Of a stretch of DNA of 5,137 nucleotides, positions 1-4,803 are shown in pieces; within the stretch, counting starts at the first letter, position 1, and every line of letters begins with the position of its first letter. The translations under genes and the position numbers were made by a program. The notes under the pieces are model-generated. The model ran no database searches. It saw only the letters and a program-made list of their open reading frames with translations, and had not been told where the DNA came from. Origin of the DNA: JBEEJZ01 sp046046915 (GTDB lineage: Bacteria; Pseudomonadota; Gammaproteobacteria; Burkholderiales; Burkholderiaceae_C); contig JBJOIT010000094.1 of assembly GCA_046046915.1 (NCBI GenBank), positions 1 through 5,137 of the forward strand. Reading direction: 5' to 3'.

Positions 1-138
1 GTACCTGCTGTTCTTAAAGCCGAAGCATTCGACCCAGGACAGAAGCAGCTCCAAGCGTCTCCGGTAACAGAACGCAATCCTGAATCAAGAAACGCACAAG
101 GCAGATGTACGAGTGATAAAGTAAGTGGGGGCTATTGA
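1..138 (+). CDS. possible C-terminal tail of an unrecognised protein (partial)
   Basis: The first reading frame is open from the window edge to a TGA at 136-138, giving 45 codons without a visible start. The peptide is hydrophilic and rich in Gln, Ser, Glu and Lys, with no recognisable motif. An open stretch of this length arises fairly often by chance, and the second frame is also open from the edge to a TAA at 65-67. The case for coding is therefore mainly positional: the stop is followed within 50 bases by a strong plus-strand terminator, so some plus-strand transcript ends here. It could equally be the 3' part of a non-coding RNA. Confidence 0.25.
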   Translation, partial: VPAVLKAEAFDPGQKQLQASPVTERNPESRNAQGRCTSDKVSGGY

Positions 139-184
139 GCTCCCGCGTACTCCTCCCTGTGCGCGGTCATCGCTAGATGACTTG

Positions 185-210
185 ACCCGCCTCTTGGCGG
201 GTTTTTTTTT
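185..210 (+). terminator. rho-independent terminator
   Basis: A perfect 7-bp GC-rich stem, ACCCGCC (185-191) with GGCGGGT (196-202), has a TCTT tetraloop and runs into an unbroken tract of nine T (202-210). This is a textbook intrinsic terminator for transcription coming from the left. It isolates the HD-domain gene from upstream transcription, so that gene should have its own promoter. Confidence 0.9.
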
Positions 211-363
211 GATGTTTACCGTGAGGCTCATGCGGTGAGACGGTAGTGCGTCACAGTCTGAACAGGCTCCAGATCACTGCAAAACGTTGAATGCAGGCCC
301 ACAGACAAACGTATGTATGTGTAGGAAGCCCACCCGGATGCCCCAGCTTCAGCAGGATCTAAC
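211..363 (+). other. leader region of the HD-domain gene, no gene seen
   Basis: No convincing gene was seen in this 153-bp stretch between the terminator and the HD-domain gene. It contains an interrupted inverted repeat: TACCGT (217-222) pairs with ACGGTA (240-245), and inside it CTCA (227-230) pairs with TGAG (236-239), leaving a 4-nt bulge on the left arm. A promoter is expected here because transcription from the left is terminated. The only candidate noted, TTGAAT (287-292) with TATGTA (312-317) at 19-nt spacing, is weak. The inverted repeat could be an operator or a leader hairpin, but that is not shown. Confidence 0.35.
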
Positions 364-900
364 GTGAACGAAACGCAGTACATCTCAACTTTCAAAGGCA
401 ACCGTTTTTACCCACTTGAAGGTCGCATCAGTGAAGTTGACATCGAGGACATAGCGCATGGATTGGCTTTTCAGTGTCGCTTCAATGGCCAGACAAGTGC
501 CTTTTATTCTGTCGCTCAGCACAGCCTGATGGTGGCCAGCCTTGTGCCCAGGAGCCACTACAAGGCAGCACTTCTGCATGATGCGGCTGAGGCCTACTTG
601 GGTGATGTAGTCAAACCCCTGAAGGCGCTGCTGGGTGACTATGGAAGGATCGAGGGGGTAGTCACCAAACTGATCGCCAACACCTTTGAAGTGTCATTCG
701 AAGATTACGGCCCCATCAAGAAGGCTGACTGGGTTGCATTGGCAACCGAAAAGCGCGACTTGATGCCCAACTCAACCGAACCCTGGAGTTACCTCAAGGG
801 TGTTGATGCAGTCCAGGAAATACTGGTTCCCATGGGACCCCAAGAGGCCAAATCTGCATTTTTGAGGGCTTGGTACAGCACAACAAAGGCCGTAATTTGA
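364..900 (+). CDS. HD-domain metal-dependent phosphohydrolase (YfbR-like)
   Basis: The 178-residue cytosolic protein shows the HD-superfamily metal-site signature in the right order: His53 in an AQHS motif, the His72-Asp73 doublet followed by Glu76 in LLHDAAEAYLGD, and Asp122 after two lysines. Arg39 sits where YfbR-type 5'-nucleotidases carry a conserved arginine. The family hydrolyses phosphomonoesters, and the best-known relatives dephosphorylate deoxynucleoside monophosphates. Similar single-domain HD proteins occur on phages, plasmids and islands; the substrate here cannot be read from sequence. The GTG start is chosen because AGGA (354-357) lies 6 nt upstream, no ATG exists between it and the in-frame TAG at 322-324, and the protein begins with a plausible N-terminus. 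Its GC content is lower than that of the minus-strand genes. The hns-like gene follows after 97 bp on the same strand. Confidence 0.85.
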   Translation: MNETQYISTFKGNRFYPLEGRISEVDIEDIAHGLAFQCRFNGQTSAFYSVAQHSLMVASLVPRSHYKAALLHDAAEAYLGDVVKPLKALLGDYGRIEGVVTKLIANTFEVSFEDYGPIKKADWVALATEKRDLMPNSTEPWSYLKGVDAVQEILVPMGPQEAKSAFLRAWYSTTKAVI

Positions 901-911
901 ATTGGCGCATG

Positions 912-931
912 TTTGAATTCAATCGTTCAAA
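912..931. promoter_or_regulatory. candidate operator upstream of the H-NS gene
   Basis: TTTGAA (912-917) and TTCAAA (926-931) form an inverted repeat with 8 nt between the arms. The left arm also overlaps a perfect 10-bp palindrome, TTGAATTCAA (913-922). The site is AT-rich and lies 67-86 bp ahead of the H-NS start, where a promoter or autoregulatory site would be expected. A TAGAAT box (932-937) directly follows, but no -35 element at normal spacing was found. Binding by any regulator is inference. Confidence 0.25.
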
Positions 932-942
932 TAGAATCTGAA

Positions 943-959
943 ACGGCTGAATAAGCCGT
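943..959 (+). terminator. hairpin between the HD and H-NS genes
   Basis: ACGGCT (943-948) and AGCCGT (954-959) form a 6-bp stem with a GAATA loop, followed by a pyrimidine-rich ACTCTTTCTT instead of a clean T-tract. It could be a weak terminator for the HD gene or a 5' stem-loop in the H-NS mRNA. If the TAGAAT box at 932-937 were the -10 element, the transcript would begin almost at this hairpin. Confidence 0.35.
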
Positions 960-997
960 ACTCTTTCTTAAATTTATAAATCGTTGGAAACCAAATC

Positions 998-1285
998 ATG
1001 TCAAATCTCAAAGAGCTTCTGGAACAAAAGGCCGCCCTTGATCAGCTGATTGCCGAAACTCGCCAGCGTGAAACTGCTGGTGCTATTGCTCAAGTCAGAT
1101 CCATCGTCACCGAATTCGGTCTTTCTTCTGCTGACATCTTTGGCGGCAAAAAGACTGCAGAGAAGAAGACAAGCAAAGTTGCTCCCAAATACAGGGATCC
1201 TCTGAGTGGCAACACCTGGACTGGCCGAGGCATTGCGCCTAAGTGGCTAGCAGGCAAGAACAAGGATGATTACTTGATTGCCTAA
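998..1285 (+). CDS. H-NS family nucleoid-associated protein
   Basis: The 95-residue protein has the two-part structure of the short betaproteobacterial H-NS proteins (Bordetella BpH3 type). Residues 2-48 are a helical, coiled-coil-prone oligomerisation region with regularly spaced Leu, Ile and Val. Residues 50-62 are a Lys/Thr-rich linker. Residues 64-85 are the DNA-binding domain with YRDP and TWTGRGIAPKWL, where the Gly-Arg-Gly loop inserts in the minor groove of AT-rich DNA. Such proteins coat and silence AT-rich, horizontally acquired DNA; plasmid and island copies often act as stealth factors. The ATG is supported by GGAAA (986-990) 7 nt upstream. The gene is preceded by an AT-rich, palindrome-bearing region, which fits autoregulation but does not prove it. 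The family assignment is secure; the physiological targets are unknown. Confidence 0.93.
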   Translation: MSNLKELLEQKAALDQLIAETRQRETAGAIAQVRSIVTEFGLSSADIFGGKKTAEKKTSKVAPKYRDPLSGNTWTGRGIAPKWLAGKNKDDYLIA

Positions 1286-1301
1286 TTTGACGTATTTACC
1301 C

Positions 1302-1320
1302 AAGCCCACGTAGTGGGCTT
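1302..1320 (+). terminator. intrinsic terminator-like hairpin after the H-NS gene
   Basis: AAGCCCAC (1302-1309) pairs perfectly with GTGGGCTT (1313-1320) around a 3-nt loop, 17 bp after the H-NS stop codon. The 3' T-run is short (TTT, then GATGAG), so termination may be incomplete. Position and stem strength make it the likely end of the H-NS transcript. Confidence 0.65.
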
Positions 1321-1344
1321 TGATGAGCTTAAGATGTCAAAAAC

Positions 1345-1387
1345 TCGAAAAATAAACCACCTTATTTGAGGTGTCAATATTTTTCGA
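1345..1387. terminator. AT-rich inverted repeat, probable bidirectional terminator
   Basis: A perfect 10-bp inverted repeat, TCGAAAAATA (1345-1354) and TATTTTTCGA (1378-1387), encloses a second stem, CACCT (1358-1362) with AGGTG (1369-1373), around a 6-nt loop. Read on the minus strand the inner stem is followed by GTTTATTTTT; read on the plus strand it is followed by TCAATATTTTT. The structure can therefore serve both the plus-strand H-NS transcript and the minus-strand SRAP transcript, which converge here. The inner stem is short, so another role such as a protein-binding site or recombination site is possible. Confidence 0.5.
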
Positions 1388-1476
1388 ACGGCAAATCGCA
1401 GTGAGCCAACAGACGATGCAAAAGAGTGGGAAAGAAGCATACGAGATATTTCCCTATCATCAGCATTGGGCTGAAT

Positions 1477-2145
1477 CTAAATCAATGACAGGGTGGCTTG
1501 ATACTGCCCTGCCCTTGGAGCCGGCTCACTGACTAGGACAGCCTCCTCAGGACACCTGCACATTTCCATGGCTGTCTGAGGGTTGGCCATGAGCCATGGT
1601 TTGAACTGCTCTGGCTCCAACACCACCACGCTGCGCTTCTCGTCGCCCGGGCGGTGGAAATGCCCCATCACCGCATGTCCGTCTGCATTAACGGTGAGCA
1701 TGGAGAACGAGTGCACGATCTCACCGGTCTGGGTATCAAGCCAACGGTCCCAGATGCTGGCAACTCCCATGGGCTCGCCATCTCGGCGTTTGATGCGCCA
1801 ACGCACCGCAACCCCTGTTTCCCAGTTGGGCTCAAAGAAGTCGTCGAGCAAGGCGATGGCGTACTGGCGTTTGCGCCAGGGGCTGCGGTAAGACGGCTTT
1901 TCTGCAACCGTTTCGCAGCGTGCGTTGTAGGTGCGTCTTCCGATGGTGTTGTCCTTGGCCCAGTTGGGTACGAGGCCAAAGCGGGCGGTACGCACCGTCG
2001 GTATCTGGCGGTCATCACCCAGCAGAGCGATGGGAGCATCGTAGCCAGGGTAGGCCTCGGGCGGGTAATGCATCTCCGGCCAGTCCACACCCAGGCTGCG
2101 CTCGACCCAGGTGCCGTTGCGTGTGGGGCTGAAGTTGGTACACAT
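1477..2145 (-). CDS. SRAP domain protein (SOS response-associated, YedK/HMCES-like)
   Basis: The 222-residue protein has the SRAP-family hallmarks. Cys2 becomes the N-terminal catalytic residue after Met removal. Asn74 and Arg76 lie in TYNARCETV, Glu105 in DDFFEPNW, and a C-terminal His in GHFHRP (His162 or His164) replaces the common HxRMP pattern. Family members bind single-stranded DNA and form a thiazolidine crosslink between Cys2 and an abasic site, protecting it from cleavage and error-prone bypass. The start is fixed by the need for Cys immediately after Met. No clear Shine-Dalgarno sequence precedes it; the DUF411 stop lies only 28 nt upstream, so expression probably depends on the upstream gene's transcript. 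Length and motifs appear intact. The family often accompanies SOS genes, which fits umuDC at the other end of this cluster. Confidence 0.92.
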   Translation of the reverse strand: MCTNFSPTRNGTWVERSLGVDWPEMHYPPEAYPGYDAPIALLGDDRQIPTVRTARFGLVPNWAKDNTIGRRTYNARCETVAEKPSYRSPWRKRQYAIALLDDFFEPNWETGVAVRWRIKRRDGEPMGVASIWDRWLDTQTGEIVHSFSMLTVNADGHAVMGHFHRPGDEKRSVVVLEPEQFKPWLMANPQTAMEMCRCPEEAVLVSEPAPRAGQYQATLSLI

Positions 2146-2173
2146 GCAAAGACAAGCAGGCAGGTGAGATAGC

Positions 2174-2656
2174 TCAGTTGTAGGAGCTGAACACCCGGCC
2201 GTCCCCGTTTTTCAGAACCAGGACCACGTCGTAGCGATCGCGACGCCCGCCGTATTCGGGTCCATCCATGCCGGGCGAGCCTACCGGCATACCGGGCACC
2301 GACAAACCTGTGGCCGCTGGCTTGTCTTTGAGTAGTCGGCGAATGTCGGCAGCCGGAACGTGCCCTTCAATGACATAACCTTGAACAAGAGCGGTGTGGC
2401 AGGAACCGAACTTGGCCGGCATGCCCAGTCGAGCACGGGCGGCGTTGTTGCCTGTGTCGTTGACCGTGACTTTGAAGCCGCTACTTTGAAGATGCGAGAT
2501 CCAGTCCTTGCAGCACCCGCAATTCGGGTCTTTCCAGACCTCGATGGCGGCATCTGGCGCACGGGCCGAGGCCAGGTCAGCGATGCCCCATGAAGCAAGA
2601 CCCACTGCAGCCAGCCGGCTCAGCATCAAGCGACGTGTGGTGACGGGTGTTTTCAT
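2174..2656 (-). CDS. exported DUF411 protein, CopG-like copper-binding
   Basis: The 160-residue protein starts with a cleavable export signal: a TRRLMLSRL stretch (residues 7-15), a hydrophobic run to about residue 28, and an ASARA cleavage site near residue 33. The twin arginine at 8-9 suggests Tat export, though Sec is possible. The mature part carries the DUF411 motifs: CGCC (46-49) after WKDPN, SCHTA (85-89), EGHVP (97-101) and GMPVGSPGM (122-130). DUF411 includes the periplasmic copper-resistance protein CopG of Pseudomonas, in which the CxCC cysteines take part in copper binding and redox chemistry, so a periplasmic copper role is the best guess. GGAGA (minus strand, 2665-2669) sits 8 nt before the ATG. 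No other copper gene is visible. A 109-bp gap separates it from the DUF2237 gene and the SRAP gene follows closely. Confidence 0.9.
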   Translation of the reverse strand: MKTPVTTRRLMLSRLAAVGLASWGIADLASARAPDAAIEVWKDPNCGCCKDWISHLQSSGFKVTVNDTGNNAARARLGMPAKFGSCHTALVQGYVIEGHVPAADIRRLLKDKPAATGLSVPGMPVGSPGMDGPEYGGRRDRYDVVLVLKNGDGRVFSSYN

Positions 2657-2765
2657 GATTTGGGTCTCCGCGGTTTCAGCGGTGTCAAAGTTTCAGGGTT
2701 ATGGGTGATCGGGTGCGCAAGCTGAGTGGGGCTGCACGCAATTCATCTGTACAGCAACCGGTCCC

Positions 2766-3137
2766 TCACCTTTTGAACTCGCAGGACCGCAATTGTTCCA
2801 GGGTCACGTAGTCCAACGCTCGTATGTGAGTGGACTCAAGAATCACGTTCGGTGCAAGGCCAGCGTCAAAGGCTTCCTTCCAACGCATAGCACACAGACA
2901 CCAGCGATCGCCAGCGTGTAAGCCCTGAAAACGATATTCTGGACGTGGGGTGATCAAGTCATTGCCGCGCGACAAGGAAAACTGCAGAAATTCAGCTGTC
3001 ATCCGTGCGCAGACGACATGTGAGCCGGTATCGTCTTCTCGTGTGTTGCAACACCCATCGCGGAAATAGCCTGTTATCGGGTCATAGGAACAGGCCAAGA
3101 GCGGTTTGCCCAGCACGTTCAAAGCGGGTGTGTTCAT
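2766..3137 (-). CDS. DUF2237 family protein, cysteine-rich, function unknown
   Basis: The 123-residue protein matches the DUF2237 pattern along its whole length: LNVLGKPL near the N-terminus, TGYFRDGCCNT (22-32), VCARMTAEFL (42-51), GNDL followed by TPRPEY (58-68), and GDRWCLCAMRW (76-86). Seven cysteines are present (16, 29, 30, 43, 80, 82, 119); the CC and CxC pairs suggest metal binding or disulfide chemistry, which is inference. There is no signal peptide or membrane segment, so it is probably cytosolic. Its ATG overlaps the stop of the upstream 61-residue gene by 4 nt (ATGA at 3134-3137), and AGAGGAA lies 3 nt ahead of it inside that gene. Translation of the two is therefore probably coupled, and they may act together. 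No biochemical activity can be assigned with confidence. Confidence 0.88.
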   Translation of the reverse strand: MNTPALNVLGKPLLACSYDPITGYFRDGCCNTREDDTGSHVVCARMTAEFLQFSLSRGNDLITPRPEYRFQGLHAGDRWCLCAMRWKEAFDAGLAPNVILESTHIRALDYVTLEQLRSCEFKR

Positions 3138-3319
3138 TTGTTCCTCTTGTCGCCAGGGGCTGGAGCCGGCCCCAAACGTTCAGCCTGCGTGGTGTGTTTC
3201 GCAGGCTCCTGTTGATCCGGGAAACACATTTTTTCGCCATCCCACTTCTGCCCGCACCAACAGTATCCCTCTGGGTTAATGATGCAGGTCCCGGTCCCGC
3301 AGCAGCGCTCGTCTTCCAT
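3134..3319 (-). CDS. small cysteine-rich protein coupled to DUF2237
   Basis: This 61-residue protein has six cysteines in its first 32 residues (6, 7, 12, 20, 22, 32) in the spacing CC-x4-C-x7-C-x-C-x9-C, with conserved-looking Gly, Trp21 and Trp26 between them. The tail from residue 34 is hydrophilic, Pro/Ala/Lys-rich and probably disordered. The compact cysteine pattern suggests a small zinc or iron-sulfur site, or a disulfide-stabilised knot, but I recognise no named family. The start at 3319 is preferred over the longer in-frame ATG at 3367 because a near-perfect Shine-Dalgarno AGGAGA (minus strand, 3326-3331) lies 6 nt before it. The stop overlaps the DUF2237 start (ATGA). There is no signal peptide, so it is presumably cytosolic. 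Confidence 0.75.
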   Translation of the reverse strand: MEDERCCGTGTCIINPEGYCWCGQKWDGEKMCFPDQQEPAKHTTQAERLGPAPAPGDKRNK

Positions 3320-3325
3320 GATTTT

Positions 3326-3331
3326 TCTCCT
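3326..3331 (-). promoter_or_regulatory. strong ribosome binding site deciding the start of the 61-residue gene
   Basis: The minus strand reads AGGAGA followed by 6 nt and then ATG (3317-3319). It is the best ribosome binding site seen in the window and argues for the shorter 61-residue product over the longer reading frame starting at 3367. Confidence 0.75.
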
Positions 3332-3412
3332 GATATCAGCGCAATGATGATCTATCTCAAGGGCCACTATTTCACAGACGACGAAACATCACTGTGCCCA
3401 AGGGATAACACT

Positions 3413-3440
3413 CTTATAAGCGTCTGCTGGACGGCTTCAA
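3413..3440 (-). promoter_or_regulatory. candidate sigma-70 promoter for the cysteine-rich/DUF2237 genes
   Basis: On the minus strand TTGAAG (3435-3440) is followed after 16 nt by TATAAG (3413-3418), matching the consensus at 4 of 6 and 5 of 6 positions. Transcription would start near 3406, giving a leader of about 87 nt ahead of the 61-residue gene. It lies in the 136-bp gap behind umuC, where no convincing terminator was found, so the downstream genes may receive both this transcript and umuDC read-through. Confidence 0.4.
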
Positions 3441-3455
3441 TAACCTTCGGGCCCC

Positions 3456-4763
3456 TCAAGCCCTCGCCACCGGCAACTCATCCCAGCAGGTGGTGTACCC
3501 AGGCGTGCGCCGCTCCTGCTTCATCGACCAGACTCTCTTGTCACCCGCCAATCCAGCACTGCCGACCACCACCGTGCCCCGGCCATAGCGCTGGTTGAGT
3601 TCATCCAGTGTGCCCATCAGCCGGCTTCGGTCTGAGGTGTCTTCCCCTTCCAGGTCTAGCTCAAACTGTTGAACGGCGTCCGATTGCAAATCCAGCAGCA
3701 TGACGCCGGCCTTGGCGTAGTTGATGTTGGGGCGGTAGATTGCTTTGAGGCCCTTCAAGGCAGCACTGACCAGAATGGCGGTGTCTGCGCTGGGTCGGCG
3801 TAGCGGGACGGTGATGGACCGGCTGTACTGCTCATCCTTTCTGAAGGGGCTGGTACGGATGAACACCAGGATTTGGCCCGCCAGGCTGCCTTGCTTTCTG
3901 AGCTTGCCTGCTGCGCGGCTGGCGAATTCAGTGACAGCTTCTTGCAAGTCGGTGATTTGTGTGACGGCCCGGCCAAAGGATCGGGTGCAGGCAATTTCTT
4001 TCTTCGGGGCTGGTTCATGGTCCAGGTCCACACAGGCGATGCCTTGGAGTTCTCGCACGGTGCGTTCCAGCACCACCGACCAGCCCCGCTTCACCGTGGC
4101 TGCATCGAGCTGAGCAAGCTGCAGCGCTGTGGTGATGCCCCGTTCATTGAGTTGCCTGGTGATTTGGCGCCCCACGCCCCAGATTTCTTGAACGGGGGTG
4201 GCTGCGAGTACGGCCTGGAAGTCCGTTGGGCTGAGTGCAGTGAGATCGGCCACCTGGGCCAGGTGAGCAAGGTGCTGGGGGTAACTGCCGGGTTTGCGTT
4301 CCACCGTCTTGGCCACATGGTTGGCGAGCTTGGCCAGGGTTTTGGTGCTGCCGATGCCTATGCCGCAGGGGATGCCGGTCCACTGCAGGATGCGCGAGCG
4401 GATCTTGCGGCTGCGCTCGCTCAGGTCTCCACGCACACCGGTAAGTTCAATGAAACTTTCATCGATGGAGTAGATCTCTTGGGCTGGCCCCAGGCCAGCG
4501 GCCAGGCTCATCATGCGGTCGCTGAGGTCGCCGTACAAAGCAAAGTTGGCTGACAGGGCCACCAGACCGTCGGATTCCGCCAGATGCTTGATCTTGAACC
4601 AGGGCGCACCCATGGCGATGCCCAGGGCTTTGGCTTCGTTGGAGCGGGCAATGGCGCAGCCGTCGTTGTTGCTCAAGACCACAACGGGTCGGCCGTTCAG
4701 GCTGGGCCTGAAGACACGCTCACACGAGACATAGAAGTTGTTGCCGTCTACCAGGGCGTACAT
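3456..4763 (-). CDS. umuC: DNA polymerase V catalytic subunit UmuC
   Basis: The 435-residue Y-family translesion polymerase is full length. The palm carries the metal-binding acidic residues Asp6 (ALVDGNNFYVSCE) and Asp101-Glu102 (IYSIDESFIEL), with SNNDGC at 31-36 typical of UmuC. The IGIGSTKTLAKLAN segment lies at 135-148 and the helix-hairpin-helix IWGVG at 194-198. The little-finger region runs from about 245 to 360. QFELDL (366-371) resembles a beta-clamp binding motif. The C-terminal extension found in UmuC but not DinB (DUF4113-like, ending in YTTCWDELP) is present. With processed UmuD it forms polymerase V, which copies damaged DNA with low fidelity. The start lies 40 nt after the umuD stop, in the classic umuDC order, with only a weak ribosome binding site, which suggests a polycistronic mRNA. 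No catalytic residue is missing. Confidence 0.96.
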   Translation of the reverse strand: MYALVDGNNFYVSCERVFRPSLNGRPVVVLSNNDGCAIARSNEAKALGIAMGAPWFKIKHLAESDGLVALSANFALYGDLSDRMMSLAAGLGPAQEIYSIDESFIELTGVRGDLSERSRKIRSRILQWTGIPCGIGIGSTKTLAKLANHVAKTVERKPGSYPQHLAHLAQVADLTALSPTDFQAVLAATPVQEIWGVGRQITRQLNERGITTALQLAQLDAATVKRGWSVVLERTVRELQGIACVDLDHEPAPKKEIACTRSFGRAVTQITDLQEAVTEFASRAAGKLRKQGSLAGQILVFIRTSPFRKDEQYSRSITVPLRRPSADTAILVSAALKGLKAIYRPNINYAKAGVMLLDLQSDAVQQFELDLEGEDTSDRSRLMGTLDELNQRYGRGTVVVGSAGLAGDKRVWSMKQERRTPGYTTCWDELPVARA

Positions 4764-4803
4764 GACTCACATCCACCGACAAGATCGAAGGCTTGGTTAA
4801 GGC

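Noticed and set aside
287..317. Promoter TTGAAT with TATGTA ahead of the HD gene
   Set aside because: The spacing is 19 nt and the -10 match is only 3 of 6, so it is mentioned as a possibility in the leader entry but not called.
1401..1532. 43-codon plus-strand reading frame with a GTG start in the convergent gap
   Set aside because: It has no ribosome binding site, no recognisable motif, and overlaps the 3' end of the SRAP gene antisense. Its length is within chance expectation.
1654..2172. 172-codon plus-strand reading frame antisense to the SRAP gene
   Set aside because: The minus-strand SRAP frame carries all family motifs; the antisense frame is a composition effect with no domain of its own.
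2163..2190. tRNA-like string around TAGCTCAGTTG with a following GAGC, resembling a tRNA D-arm
   Set aside because: There is no anticodon arm, no GGTTCGAATCC T-arm and no acceptor pairing downstream; the bases are the 3' end of the DUF411 gene and the gap before SRAP.
2683..2688. Exact TTGACA on the minus strand upstream of DUF411
   Set aside because: No -10 element lies at proper spacing and the start codon follows only 26 nt later, leaving no room for a promoter.
2747..2754. CTGTACAG palindrome as a LexA box ahead of the DUF411 gene
   Set aside because: A LexA box in this group needs CTGT and ACAG separated by 8 nt; here they abut directly, so it is not an SOS box.
3320..3367. 16-residue N-terminal extension of the cysteine-rich protein from an ATG at 3367
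   Set aside because: The internal ATG at 3319 has a strong Shine-Dalgarno sequence at proper spacing, and the extension would bury that site inside coding sequence.
3005..3598. 197-codon plus-strand reading frame spanning DUF2237, the 61-residue gene and the end of umuC
   Set aside because: It crosses three genes on the other strand that have coherent motifs, ribosome binding sites and an ATGA overlap.
3873..4553. 226-codon plus-strand reading frame antisense to umuC
   Set aside because: It is opposite a complete, motif-intact umuC in high-GC DNA, where long antisense frames are common. Its product has no recognisable domain.
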